A DNA stretch of 64,000 nucleotides from Flavobacterium sp. MDT1-60 (GCF_014844035.1 NZ_CP062159.1:5084001-5148000), one strand, 5' to 3'. Shown: positions 42,403 to 51,813, numbered from the stretch's first letter. Made by a program: numbers and translations. The notes: generated from the sequence alone by a model not told the origin.

Positions 42403-45400
42403 TTAGAATTTGACATTCAGGCTAAAACCGTAATTTCTTGTCAAAGGCATAGAAGCTCTTTCAAGACCTTGTGCATTACTATTTGAATAGTTTGACTCTG
42501 GATCGATGTTAGGCACTTTATCATAAATAGTCCATAAGTTATGAGCCGAAAATGCTAAACTGACCGATTGAAATGGTGTTTTTGAAAGATATGTTTTTGG
42601 GAAATTATAGCTAAAAGAAACCGCTCTTAACTTTACAAAATCGGCATCATATACAAAATTTGAGGTAACATCACTATAGCTTCTCCAATAGTCATACGCA
42701 GAAACTGTTGCATTTACAGCATTTCCGTTAATATCTGTACCTGATACTGCAACTCCTCCTTCACGTCCAGGAAGTGTAGTTTCAGACAATCCGTAACGTG
42801 TTCCTAATTGATTTGTTGCAGAATAGATTTCTCCGCCAAATTTCGCATCAACAAAAACTGAAAGTGTAAAGTTTTTATATGAAAAATCATTTGAAAGTCC
42901 CATTGAAGTTGGTGCTACACCTTGTCCGGCAATAATTAAATCACCTCTCATGAATTTACCGTTTGTATCGATTACAATGTTGCCGCTGGCATCTCTTAAG
43001 TAATCGTAAGCTTTGATAACCCCAAAAGGCTGTCCTTTTTCTAATACTACAGATGCTCTCGAATCTCTGTTTCCTTCTAAAGACTTGGTTGTAATTTTAT
43101 CAGAAAGATTGAGTACTTCACTGTCATTGTAAGCAAAATTATACCCAACATTCCAAGAAAAACCTGGTGTTTTTATTGCTTTTACATTTATTGCAAATTC
43201 AACTCCTTTGTTCAGGATTTCTCCCACGTTGATTTTAGTAGTTCTATAACCTGAAGCCTGAGAAATATCAGCATCCGTAATATCGTTTGTTGTTGTTTTG
43301 CTGTAGAAAGTCAAATCTGTACTTACTCTGTTATTGAAGAATGTATTTTCAAAACCAAATTCGATTGTACTAACATTATACGGTTTTAAAGTTCTGTTTG
43401 GTACTGTTTCTCCATTAACACCCAAAATTGGCTGTCCCTGAGAATCTGTCTGACCATCTGGCGCTGTGTAAGTTAACGCTAAGGCATACGCATCTGGCAA
43501 AGCTCCCCCTACATTCCCCCAACCGGCTCTCAACTTACCATAAGACATCCATTCCGGTAAATCGATTACTTCAGAATAAATAAAACTCGTACTTACAGAT
43601 GGGTAAAAGGTACTGTTGTTTGCTGGGTCTAAAGTAGAAAACCAATCTTCACGACCTGTTAAACTTACATAAAGAAAATCTTTATATCCTAAATCGGCTG
43701 AGTAAAAAAGAGAGTTTACTTCACTTTCAGAAAATAATTTTTCGGTTTTGTCCGGCTGTGTATTCGCGTAAAAATATTTGAATGGAACAATGAAATTATT
43801 TCCTTTCATTTTGATACCGCTATATCTGTTATGCTGACGGTTTGCTCCGACGAAAGCATCTAGTGAAAGATTTTTAACAATATCTCCTTTGTATCCTAAA
43901 TATCCTGAAGCATTATATTCTGAACGGCCTTCGACTCTGTTCTCATATGATCCGCCTGGATTGTAGTTGATTCCTGTAGGTTCAATTTCAGTATATTCAT
44001 AATTAATATCATCGATACCAATAACACCTTTAGCATAAATTTTCTCTGTAATATTATAATTTACTTTTGCAGAACCAATAAAACGCTTTCTAAGGTCATT
44101 ATTTAAAGGCTCCTGAGTAGCAAAGTATGGATTTGTCTGATACGTATTTGAACCAAAATAATCGGCTTCGCCACCGTTTTCATCGTATGCGTTACGGATC
44201 CATCTAATATCTGTACCCGGAGTCATGAAAGTAGTTGGGAAAGAAGCATTTCTTGGAGAATCATTTAAATAAGGTCTGTTATGACTTTTTTCCGTAATGT
44301 ACTGAGCATTAGTCTCTATGCTTACTTTTTTGTTTGGAGCAGAATTCAGGCTCAAAGAAACGTTATTTCTTCCAAAATTTGTTTCGGGCATAATTGACTC
44401 ATCTTTCGTGTTTCCAAAAGACAATCTGAAATTGGTTGTTTCATTGCCTCCTGAAATAGCAAGAGTATTGCTAAAAGAATATCCAGTTCGATAGAAATTC
44501 TCCACATTATTTTTTCCGTAAGCCTGATATGGTTTAGTAGTCCCGTCAATGGCAAGAGAAGGGGTACCATCATATTTATCTCCCCACGCAAAATAGTACG
44601 AATCTCTAAGTTCCTGCAAGTTGCTAAATCTTGTAGCAACACCATTTACAGGCGCTCCTGCTCCGTATTGATCTTGCCAACGCAAAAGACTTACAGGCGT
44701 ATTGAAAGTTGAATTGGTATTGAAATCTACTCCAATTCCTGTTCCGTTTTTACCTTTTTTAGTCGTAATCAAAATAACACCGTTTGATCCTCTGTATCCA
44801 TAAAGAGCAGAAGCGGCACTACCTTTTAATACTGACATCGATGCTATATCATCCGGATTAAAAGAGGACATACCATCGCCTTTATCAGCACCCCCCCACA
44901 TATTAGCATTTCCTTGTTGGCTATTGTCTATAGGGATGCCATCTACTACATATAGAGGCTGGTTAAGCCCTGAAGCCGACGTTGCTCCACGAATTACCAC
45001 ACGACTTGAGCCAGAAGGTCCTGTTACCGGTGCAGAAACATTCACACCTGCAATTTTCCCCTGAAGTGCATTCCCTAAATTGATTTCCTTGTTTTTTGTC
45101 AGGTCCTCTCCTTTAAGTTCTCCCACTGCATAACCTAAGCTTTTCTTTTGTTTTTTAACTCCAAATGAAGTTACAACAACATCTTTTAATTCCTGTACAT
45201 CCTCTTTTAATACAACTGAAATTCTATTTTCATTCTCCTGAAGAACCACTGACTTAGTCACAAATCCTATATAGGACACATTCAATGTTATACTTCCTTC
45301 CGGCACATTCATCTTAAATCTACCTTCAGCATCTGTGGTTGCGCCAAAAGGTTTTCCTTGTACTTCAACTGTTGCGCCAATAATTCCTTTATTTTCTGCA

Positions 45401-45492
45401 TCAGCCACTATACCTGTTATTAGTCGATTTTGTGCTGCAGCTCCAAGGCTACACAGCAAGACCAATCCTAATACTGCTAATATTCGTTTCAT
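42403..45492 (-). CDS. susC: SusC/RagA TonB-linked outer-membrane transporter
   Basis: A 1029-residue TonB-dependent transporter. It has a signal peptide (about 1-20, ending GAAAQ), a carboxypeptidase-D-like domain (ITGIVADAENKGIIGATVEV), the TonB-box-like ELKDVVVTSFGVKKQKKSLGYA segment, a plug with PLYVVDGIPI and ALYGYRGSNGVILITTKKGK and a long C-terminal barrel ending in Phe. It is paired with susD and preceded by a LacI operator at 45682, which indicates substrate-controlled expression. Confidence 0.96.
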   Translation of the reverse strand: MKRILAVLGLVLLCSLGAAAQNRLITGIVADAENKGIIGATVEVQGKPFGATTDAEGRFKMNVPEGSITLNVSYIGFVTKSVVLQENENRISVVLKEDVQELKDVVVTSFGVKKQKKSLGYAVGELKGEDLTKNKEINLGNALQGKIAGVNVSAPVTGPSGSSRVVIRGATSASGLNQPLYVVDGIPIDNSQQGNANMWGGADKGDGMSSFNPDDIASMSVLKGSAASALYGYRGSNGVILITTKKGKNGTGIGVDFNTNSTFNTPVSLLRWQDQYGAGAPVNGVATRFSNLQELRDSYYFAWGDKYDGTPSLAIDGTTKPYQAYGKNNVENFYRTGYSFSNTLAISGGNETTNFRLSFGNTKDESIMPETNFGRNNVSLSLNSAPNKKVSIETNAQYITEKSHNRPYLNDSPRNASFPTTFMTPGTDIRWIRNAYDENGGEADYFGSNTYQTNPYFATQEPLNNDLRKRFIGSAKVNYNITEKIYAKGVIGIDDINYEYTEIEPTGINYNPGGSYENRVEGRSEYNASGYLGYKGDIVKNLSLDAFVGANRQHNRYSGIKMKGNNFIVPFKYFYANTQPDKTEKLFSESEVNSLFYSADLGYKDFLYVSLTGREDWFSTLDPANNSTFYPSVSTSFIYSEVIDLPEWMSYGKLRAGWGNVGGALPDAYALALTYTAPDGQTDSQGQPILGVNGETVPNRTLKPYNVSTIEFGFENTFFNNRVSTDLTFYSKTTTNDITDADISQASGYRTTKINVGEILNKGVEFAINVKAIKTPGFSWNVGYNFAYNDSEVLNLSDKITTKSLEGNRDSRASVVLEKGQPFGVIKAYDYLRDASGNIVIDTNGKFMRGDLIIAGQGVAPTSMGLSNDFSYKNFTLSVFVDAKFGGEIYSATNQLGTRYGLSETTLPGREGGVAVSGTDINGNAVNATVSAYDYWRSYSDVTSNFVYDADFVKLRAVSFSYNFPKTYLSKTPFQSVSLAFSAHNLWTIYDKVPNIDPESNYSNSNAQGLERASMPLTRNYGFSLNVKF

Positions 45493-45681
45493 AAGCTTTT
45501 TGTTTGGTTTTTGTTTGTTTTAACGTGATTGTTTATAATTAGTAAAATTCGAACTCAATTTAATATGCTATTTAAAGCCTCTTACCTTTAAAATTATAGC
45601 TGTTAAATATTTCTGTATTTTAAGAAATCGTTATAGTAAACAGATTAAAAAAAACAATCTATAAGATTGATATTAATCGGG

Positions 45682-45701
45682 TTACTAAAACGATTTAGTA
45701 A
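45682..45701. promoter_or_regulatory. LacI-type operator upstream of susC
   Basis: TTACTAAAACGATTTAGTAA has perfect 8-bp half-sites around a central ACGA, the form expected for a LacI dimer. It lies 190 bases upstream of the susC start and downstream of the lacI terminator. A near-identical copy (one mismatch) lies upstream of lacI at 46824. Confidence 0.75.
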
Positions 45702-45708
45702 AATGATT

Positions 45709-45729
45709 AAAAAAAAGCGAAACGCTTTT
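45709..45729 (-). terminator. Terminator of the lacI gene
   Basis: On the minus strand AAAAGCG-TTT-CGCTTTT is followed by a run of Ts, 27 bases after the lacI stop. It separates lacI from susC. Confidence 0.75.
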
Positions 45730-45755
45730 CTTTCTTTTTTTAATGTTGGTATTAA

Positions 45756-46766
45756 TCATACTGATTCTCTAATAATCAAATTTCCTTTCTTCAGACATTT
45801 TTCAACTTCAAATGTTTCCATATCATTCATCTGACTTGTCAATAACTGGATCGATTTAATCGCAATATCTTCGATTGGTTGTGCAATTACACTGATTGTA
45901 GGCGTATGCAACTTAAAACTATCATGATCATCAAAACTTATAACTGATATATCATCAGGAATTCTAATTCCCATTGACCTAAAGGCCTGAAGCCCGGCCA
46001 ATCCCATATAATTTGCTAAAAACAATACAGCGTCTATCTTAGGGTTTTTATTGAAAAAACTCACAAGTTCTTCAATTCTTGTTTCTTCATCGCTATGGTA
46101 ATTAACATGAAGAACAAGCGATTCGTTGTACATGCCAGCCTCTTTTAAGGCGTCTCTGTATCCATCTTCTCTTAAGGTCATCTGAATCATTTCAGACGTA
46201 ATATTAACGACAGCAATATTTTTACAACCTTTATCAATCAGAAATTTTGTGGCCGAATGAGAGCCTTCATAATTATCCATTACAACATGACTAACGCTCT
46301 GTCTGGGGAAATACCTATCGATCAATACGACAGGTTTCTTTAATTTTAAAAGAAGATCAATTTTGTCTTCAAGTTTTTGTGTAGGTGTAATAATAAAACC
46401 ATCTACGTTTGCCTGCAAAAGACTATGTATCAATTCTTCAGAACGTTCATCATCATCTCCTGTACTACAATAAAAAACCCTGTAATCTATGTTTTTAGCT
46501 TCATCTTCAATGACTCTTGCCAGATCAGCAAAAAACTGATTCGAAATATCCTCCACAATAAGTCCAATAGATCTTGTTTTCCCGGTTCTTAAACTGGTGG
46601 CAATCATACTGGGCCTGTAGTGAAGTTTAGCAGCAATATCCTGTACCTTTTTAATGACAGCAGCACTGATTCCCATTTTCTCTCCTTTTCCGTTAATGAC
46701 AAAAGACACAGTAGATATTGAGACTTCAGCCTTTATAGCAATATCCTTTATAGTAATCTTTTTCAT
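45756..46766 (-). CDS. LacI-family repressor of the mannan locus
   Basis: A 336-residue LacI regulator. The N-terminal HTH is ITIKDIAIKAEVSISTVSFVINGK with the hinge KLHYRPSMIATSLRTGKT, followed by a periplasmic-binding-protein-like sugar domain (IGLIVEDISNQFFADLARVIEDEAK through SVISFDDHDSFKLHTPTISVI). It is transcribed in the same direction as susC and carries matching operators upstream of itself and of susC, so it probably represses both until a mannose-containing ligand binds. Confidence 0.93.
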   Translation of the reverse strand: MKKITIKDIAIKAEVSISTVSFVINGKGEKMGISAAVIKKVQDIAAKLHYRPSMIATSLRTGKTRSIGLIVEDISNQFFADLARVIEDEAKNIDYRVFYCSTGDDDERSEELIHSLLQANVDGFIITPTQKLEDKIDLLLKLKKPVVLIDRYFPRQSVSHVVMDNYEGSHSATKFLIDKGCKNIAVVNITSEMIQMTLREDGYRDALKEAGMYNESLVLHVNYHSDEETRIEELVSFFNKNPKIDAVLFLANYMGLAGLQAFRSMGIRIPDDISVISFDDHDSFKLHTPTISVIAQPIEDIAIKSIQLLTSQMNDMETFEVEKCLKKGNLIIRESV

Positions 46767-46823
46767 CGAGAGAAATTAGTTTTATTATGCCTTAAATGTA
46801 TACAAATATATATTAAAATAGAA

Positions 46824-46843
46824 TTACTAAAACGATTTTGTAA
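46824..46843. promoter_or_regulatory. LacI-type operator upstream of lacI
   Basis: TTACTAAAACGATTTTGTAA matches the susC operator in 19 of 20 bases. It lies 57 bases upstream of the lacI ATG, which suggests autoregulation. A further half-site AAATCGTTTT lies at about 46857. The rest of the spacer up to 47086 is AT-rich and shows nothing else. Confidence 0.7.
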
Positions 46844-47086
46844 ATATTTTTTAAATAAATCGTTTTTTTAGAGTTAATATAAAACACTATTCTTAGTTTT
46901 ACTTAGTCTTTCATGTTAATTACAGATTATTTAATCTTAAAAAATATTTATTTTATTAATATAAGTATTTTCAAAATTGATGTTTTTTAATACTACCTAA
47001 TATTATAACATTTATCCCAAATACAAAATAAATGATATATTAGCTAAAGAATTCATAACACTTAAGTTTTTTATAGTAAAACCTTT

Positions 47087-48613
47087 ATGACCAAAAAAAC
47101 CATAATTCTAATCGCGTTTATCCTCCTAAAATTCGTTCTACAAATTGTATTATTAAGTCCGGAATATGATTTGCAGCGTGATGAATATCTGCATCTCGAC
47201 CAGGCACATCATTTGGCGTGGGGATATTTATCAGTTCCACCGGTTACTTCCTGGTTTTCCTATTTGATATTTTTACTTGGTAATTCTGTTTTCTGGGTTA
47301 AATTCTTTCCTGCACTTTTTGGTGTGTTTACTTTAGTAATAGTCTGGAAAATCATCGAAACGCTTAAAGGCAATTTATATGCTTTAATTCTGGGTGCGAC
47401 CTGTATCGTGTTTTCATGTTTATTGCGACTAAATACGTTATACCAACCAAATTCATTAGATGTTTTATGCTGGACCACTTTTTACTATGTTGTTATTCAA
47501 TACATAATCACAGAAGAAAAAAAATGGTTCTATATTGGAGCAGTTGTATTTGCTTTTGGTTTTCTAAACAAATACAACATTCTATTTTTACTTATTGGTC
47601 TCTTGCCCGCTCTTTTACTTTCTAATCAAAGAAAGATTTTAGCAGAGAAAAAGTTTTATTTCGCATTGATTTTGGGATTACTATTGATTCTTCCGAATTT
47701 GTTATGGCAATACAACAATCAATTTCCGATTGTGCATCATATGAAAGAATTGGCCGAAACACAACTGGTTAACGTTGATCGTGTTGATTTTTTAAAAGAA
47801 CAGTTGTTATTTTTTATTGGTTCATTTCTCGTTATTCTTTCAGGATTATACGCTTTGTTGCTTTACAAGCCCTTTGCTAATTATAAGTTCTTTTTTGCTT
47901 CCATAATTTTTACATTAATCGTATTTATTTATTTCAAAGCAAAAGCATATTATGCGATCGGTTTATATCCTATTTATATAGCCTTTGGCGCTGTTTTTCT
48001 TTCTGATATTTTAAATTCAGGCTGGAAAAAATATTTAAAACCAATTTTTATTCTGATTCCGTTATTGTTATTTATCCCGATGTACAATTTGGTTTTCCCA
48101 AATAAGAGCCCTGAATCTATAGTGCAACATCCCGAAAAATATAAAAAAATGGGAATGCTTCGTTGGGAAGACGGAAAAGATCATGCGTTACCGCAAGATT
48201 TTGCCGATATGCTTGGATGGAAGGAACTTGCCCGTAAAACAGATTCGATTTATACTTTACTTCCAAATCCGGAGAAAACATTAATACTTTGTGATAATTA
48301 CGGACAGGCAGGCGCGATTAATTATTATTCTAAAAAAGGTATCAAGGCAGTTTCATTTAATGCCGATTATGTAAATTGGTTTAATCTCAATGTGAAATAC
48401 AAAAATGTGATCCGAGTTATAGAATACGAGGAAGCTGAAGCTGAATTTAAAGAAACAAGCCAGCATTTTCAATCTTCAGCCTATGTGGGTCAAATAACCA
48501 ATAAATATGCACGAGAATATAAGACCTCCATTTTCACTTTCATAAATGCCAAAGTTGATATTAATGCAATAATAGCACAAGAAATCAAAGAAGTAACAGA
48601 TTATAGCAAGTAA
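47087..48613 (+). CDS. Membrane glycosyltransferase, GT39/ArnT-like
   Basis: A 508-residue polytopic protein with roughly ten hydrophobic helices in the first 350 residues and a soluble C-terminal domain. The first periplasmic loop holds DLQRDEYLHLDQAHHLAWGY, where Asp-Glu is the usual catalytic/metal site of GT39-type (PMT/ArnT) enzymes that use polyprenyl-phosphate sugars. It would transfer a sugar to a lipid or protein on the periplasmic side; the acceptor is unknown. The DUF4269 gene follows by one base. Confidence 0.85.
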   Translation: MTKKTIILIAFILLKFVLQIVLLSPEYDLQRDEYLHLDQAHHLAWGYLSVPPVTSWFSYLIFLLGNSVFWVKFFPALFGVFTLVIVWKIIETLKGNLYALILGATCIVFSCLLRLNTLYQPNSLDVLCWTTFYYVVIQYIITEEKKWFYIGAVVFAFGFLNKYNILFLLIGLLPALLLSNQRKILAEKKFYFALILGLLLILPNLLWQYNNQFPIVHHMKELAETQLVNVDRVDFLKEQLLFFIGSFLVILSGLYALLLYKPFANYKFFFASIIFTLIVFIYFKAKAYYAIGLYPIYIAFGAVFLSDILNSGWKKYLKPIFILIPLLLFIPMYNLVFPNKSPESIVQHPEKYKKMGMLRWEDGKDHALPQDFADMLGWKELARKTDSIYTLLPNPEKTLILCDNYGQAGAINYYSKKGIKAVSFNADYVNWFNLNVKYKNVIRVIEYEEAEAEFKETSQHFQSSAYVGQITNKYAREYKTSIFTFINAKVDINAIIAQEIKEVTDYSK

Positions 48614-48614
48614 G

Positions 48615-49151
48615 ATGGTTGACTTTAGCAATATTGAATATTTAAAAACCGGCAATCAAAAACAGATTTTGGCTTTTAAGATCTTAACCCAAAATCATGT
48701 TTTATTGAATATTGCTGAATTTGAGCCTCTTTTAGTCGGCACTATTCCGCTAAATATTGACCTTGAAAACAGCGACCTTGATATTATTTGTTATTGGAAA
48801 AACAAAACCGATTTTAAAACTAAAATTCAATCTGTTTTTGGGAAAGAAAAAGAATTCAAAATTCGGGAAACGAAAATTGATAATCAGGAAACTGTTGTAG
48901 CAAATTTTAAAATTGATCCTTTTGAAATTGAAATCTTCGGGCAAAACATTCCGACAAAAAATCAAAATGGATATAAACATATGATTATCGAATACCAAAT
49001 CCTGGCATCAAAAGATGAAAACTTCCGATTAGAAATCATCAAACTCAAACAAAAAGGTTTCAAAACCGAGCCTGCATTTGGTCTTTTATTGGGTTTAAAA
49101 AACGATCCTTATCAAGAATTGCTGAATTATAAAATTAATTCCATTACCTAA
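48615..49151 (+). CDS. DUF4269 protein, nucleotidyltransferase-like
   Basis: A 178-residue protein of DUF4269. The segment LLVGTIPLNIDLENSDLDIICYW is a Pol-beta-type nucleotidyltransferase pattern with the DLDI acidic pair, and PFEIEIFGQNIPTKNQNGYKHM is a typical later motif. The function is unknown. It follows the glycosyltransferase gene with one base between them and is likely co-transcribed. Confidence 0.85.
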   Translation: MVDFSNIEYLKTGNQKQILAFKILTQNHVLLNIAEFEPLLVGTIPLNIDLENSDLDIICYWKNKTDFKTKIQSVFGKEKEFKIRETKIDNQETVVANFKIDPFEIEIFGQNIPTKNQNGYKHMIIEYQILASKDENFRLEIIKLKQKGFKTEPAFGLLLGLKNDPYQELLNYKINSIT

Positions 49152-49235
49152 ATCGCGCAATCCAATTCCACAAACAACTGTTTGTTAACAAGTTATTAAA
49201 CTTTGTCGCAGTTAAAAAAATATTTCTATAATTTC

Positions 49236-49266
49236 TTGCCATAACCGTATTTACTGCTTATCTTTG
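49236..49266 (+). promoter_or_regulatory. Promoter of the initiator tRNA gene
   Basis: TTG (49236-49238), 20 bases, TATCTTTG (49259-49266), matching the Bacteroidota housekeeping promoter. The tRNA begins 13 bases downstream. Confidence 0.8.
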
Positions 49267-49278
49267 CACCCGAAACAT

Positions 49279-49351
49279 CGCGGGATAGAGCAGTAGGCAG
49301 CTCGTCGGGCTCATAACCCGAAGGTCACAGGTTCGAGTCCTGTTCCCGCTA
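49279..49351 (+). tRNA. Initiator tRNA-Met (CAT)
   Basis: A full cloverleaf: acceptor strands CGCGGGA and TCCCGCT, D-arm GAGCAG...AGCTC, anticodon loop CTCATAA, T-arm ACAGG/CCTGT with loop TTCGAGT. It is the initiator type, because position 1 (C) cannot pair with position 72 (T) and the anticodon stem has three consecutive G-C pairs (GGG/CCC). CCA is not encoded. Its 3' half and terminator are the source of the repeat family spread through this window. Confidence 0.95.
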
Positions 49352-49357
49352 CTAAGT

Positions 49358-49387
49358 AAGCTTCAGAGAAATCTGAAGCTTTTTTTG
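49358..49387 (+). terminator. Terminator of the initiator tRNA gene
   Basis: A perfect 10-bp stem AAGCTTCAGA / TCTGAAGCTT with loop GAAA and a run of Ts. All dispersed copies carry TCTGGAGCTT instead, so they derive from another fMet copy or from each other. Confidence 0.9.
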
Positions 49388-49400
49388 TTTTAATCGAATT

Positions 49401-49454
49401 GGTCGGGCTTATATCGGCCACGACAGACACAGGTTCGAGTCCTGTTCCCGCTAC
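49401..49454 (+). repeat. Half-tRNA repeat behind the real tRNA (R8)
   Basis: Same architecture as R2 and R3. The anticodon 5' strand is followed by a decayed palindrome (TCGGCC-AC-GACAGA) and then an exact T-arm and acceptor strand to GCTAC. It is only 50 bases behind the intact tRNA, as if an insertion there had been removed or never carried cargo. Confidence 0.75.
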
Positions 49455-49521
49455 GGGATAAATTTTATTTCAATATTTTAAAAATTTAAAGCAGATTTTA
49501 ACTTTAGTAACCAACCATGAA

Positions 49522-49885
49522 ATGCCTTCGTCGTCTGCATGGGTGGAGAAAGACATGTATATTGGTTTTGAGTTTAGAGAAAAACGAACTGAAACAGAGG
49601 AAATTTACGATTCGTTTTTTTACATCCATTTAAAATCTGAAGACTTGGGTATAAGATATGAACTTGTAGAATGGAAAGATGTAGAAAGTGGGTTTTTAGG
49701 TTTATCAAAAAAAAATAGTGGAGCGCAGTACTTTTTATGTCTCTTTCTATACAGCTTATAACTCGAATGCGTCGGATACACGAACGGAATTTGAAATGGC
49801 ATCAGAACACCTGCAGCAAAAGGCTCAATATTTATGGAAAGAATGGATAAATAAACTACATTATTATAAGGTCAGTACGAAATAG
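49522..49885 (+). pseudogene. Frameshifted gene remnant of unknown family
   Basis: Two reading frames join to a protein-like sequence. The first runs from MPSSSAWVEKDMYIGFEF through ELVEWKDVESGFLGLSK; the second continues STFYVSFYTAYNSNASD to QYLWKEWINKLHYYKVSTK. The shift is at a run of nine A (49707-49715); with eight A the two would form one frame of about 121 codons. The open frame extends a little upstream without a good start, so the 5' end may also be lost next to the tRNA repeat. I do not recognise the family. Confidence 0.65.
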
Positions 49886-50089
49886 GTTTCATGAAGATAT
49901 AAACGAGTTGTGCATCACTAGTATATGAAAATCTTCAATAAAATTAAATGAAGCTAAAAACAAAACCAGTAACTTTGATGAAATTACTATTCGCTATATA
50001 ATACTCTTTATTGGCACAAAAAAGAACGTTGTAAACAAAGAAAGACGAATTTTGAGGCAAATTAATACAGTTAAGGTAAATTTTAAATA

Positions 50090-50126
50090 TAAGAGGCTGT
50101 TTCCGGGTAGGGAAACAACCTCTTTT
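50090..50126 (+). terminator. Rho-independent terminator
   Basis: AAGAGGCTGTTTCC and GGAAACAACCTCTT pair with one mismatch around a 6-base loop, followed by TTTT. About 200 bases after the frameshifted remnant, it probably ended its original transcript. Confidence 0.7.
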
Positions 50127-50211
50127 ATTGTTTTATATAAGCATTCAAAGAAATAAACGGACATGCCGAACACCGTTTTACAAAGTAGGCAGATTTAATT
50201 AAATAAAAGAA

Positions 50212-50964
50212 ATGGACAATCAACTTAAATCAGTAGTAATGCTGTTCGCAGCAATGCTATTGGTTTCTTGCAACAATGGAACAAAAACAGAAAAATCAAA
50301 TTCATCTTCCATTATAAAAGAAGATGAAAAACCTGTAATTTCTCATGTAATGACCAAGGAAGAACAAACCAGGCTTACCCCTGATTCTATCTTACAGGAA
50401 TTTATAGCAGGAAACAAACGTTTTCAAAGCGGTACCACTACAGTTCGCGACCATAGTAAACAAGCCAGAAAATCAGCACCGGGACAGTTTCCAAAAGCAG
50501 TTGTATTAAGTTGTGTAGATAGTCGTGTACCAGTCGAAGATGTATTTGACCAGGGTTTAGGTGATATTTTTGTGGGACGAGTAGCAGGAAATTTTGTAAA
50601 CGAAGATTTATTAGGCAGTATGGAATTTGCTTGTAAGGTGTCAGGTGCAAAATTGGTTTTAGTAATGGGACATCAGCACTGCGGAGCTATAAAAGGTGCA
50701 ATTGATGATGTAAAACTTGGCAATATTACAGCCATGCTTTCAAAAATAAAACCTGCTGTAGCAATGAGCCAGGATTTTACAGGTAAAAAACTTTCTAAAA
50801 ATGATGACTTTGTAAAATACGTTTCCGAAAATAATGTGCGATATGCTATTGATCAAATCCGTGAAAAGAGTCCTATTCTTAAAGAAATGGAAGACAAAGG
50901 AGAAATAAAAATTGTAGGTGTATTTTATAATTTGACAGACGGAACACTTGAATTTTTGAAATAA
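50212..50964 (+). CDS. Beta-carbonic anhydrase lipoprotein
   Basis: A 250-residue beta-class carbonic anhydrase. The zinc ligands are Cys101 (with Asp103 and Arg105 in CVDSRVP), His154 and Cys157 (GHQHCGA). A lipoprotein signal with Cys20 (MLLVSC) places it in the periplasm or on the surface; classical beta enzymes are cytosolic. It interconverts carbon dioxide and bicarbonate. The DUF2490 gene overlaps its stop by one base (TAATG), so the two are co-translated. Confidence 0.93.
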   Translation: MDNQLKSVVMLFAAMLLVSCNNGTKTEKSNSSSIIKEDEKPVISHVMTKEEQTRLTPDSILQEFIAGNKRFQSGTTTVRDHSKQARKSAPGQFPKAVVLSCVDSRVPVEDVFDQGLGDIFVGRVAGNFVNEDLLGSMEFACKVSGAKLVLVMGHQHCGAIKGAIDDVKLGNITAMLSKIKPAVAMSQDFTGKKLSKNDDFVKYVSENNVRYAIDQIREKSPILKEMEDKGEIKIVGVFYNLTDGTLEFLK

Positions 50965-51749
50965 TGAGCATGAAAAATTATTTATTGGCACTCACTTTTT
51001 TGCTTGGCGGTTTACAATCAGTAATCGGGCAAAATAATCGTATTAACACAAACAACAGTATTGGATGGTATAACTTTTTTGGAACATTTAAAATCTCAGA
51101 AAAATTTGGAATACATACCGAATACCAATGGCGTAGAAATGAAATCATTACCGAGTGGCAGCAAAGTTTATTAAGAGTTGGGATAAACTATAACTTAAAT
51201 TCAAGAGTATTATTCCGGGTTGGTTATGGTTGGATAGAAACATATCCTTACGGCGAAATACCTATAAACGGGATGGGCAGAAACTTCACAGAACATAGAA
51301 TTTTTGAAATGGTACAGCTGAATCATAAAGAAGGAATCATTGATTTTTCACATAGATTTATGTTAGAACAAAGATTTGTAGGCCGGTACAGTTCAATAAA
51401 TGAGACAACAGAAGACGAATTTCCGTTATTAAACCGAATTCGATATATGATAAGAGTTCAGGTACCTTTAAAAGGAAATGAGATAAAAGACAAAACACCA
51501 TATTTGGCTTTCTATGACGAAATTTTTATTGGATTTGGAAAAAATGTAAATATGAACGTTTTTGATCAAAACAGAATTGGAATTTTATTAGGCTACAGGT
51601 TTAATAAAAATATAAGAATTGAAGGAGGTTACCTAAATCAAACCGTACAGTTGGGAAGACAAATAGACGGACAAAATGTTTTTCAAAACAATAATGGAGT
51701 AATATTGAATACCAATTTAAATTTTGACCTGACTAAAACAAATAAATAA
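50964..51749 (+). CDS. DUF2490 outer-membrane beta-barrel protein
   Basis: A 261-residue protein with signal peptide (about 1-22, ending VIGQ). Repeated beta strands with DUF2490 landmarks (SIGWYNFFGTFKISEKFGIHTEYQWRR, RVGYGWIETYPYG, EHRIFEMVQL, HRFMLEQRF) point to a small barrel. The function is unknown. Co-translation with an exported carbonic anhydrase suggests a partner in the outer membrane. Confidence 0.85.
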   Translation: MSMKNYLLALTFLLGGLQSVIGQNNRINTNNSIGWYNFFGTFKISEKFGIHTEYQWRRNEIITEWQQSLLRVGINYNLNSRVLFRVGYGWIETYPYGEIPINGMGRNFTEHRIFEMVQLNHKEGIIDFSHRFMLEQRFVGRYSSINETTEDEFPLLNRIRYMIRVQVPLKGNEIKDKTPYLAFYDEIFIGFGKNVNMNVFDQNRIGILLGYRFNKNIRIEGGYLNQTVQLGRQIDGQNVFQNNNGVILNTNLNFDLTKTNK

Positions 51750-51813
51750 AACTAACACAAATAGTAGAGATTTTGATGTTCGAATCTTTTCAGTTCACAA
51801 GAAAATAAAAAAG

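Noticed and set aside
44352..44645. A 97-residue frame overlapping susC on the same strand
   Set aside because: The susC frame here is strongly coding with plug and barrel motifs; the alternative frame has no start signal or family likeness.
49522..49761. A stand-alone 79-residue gene in the frame from 49522
   Set aside because: The coding-like sequence continues in another frame after a nine-A run, so this is half of a frameshifted gene.
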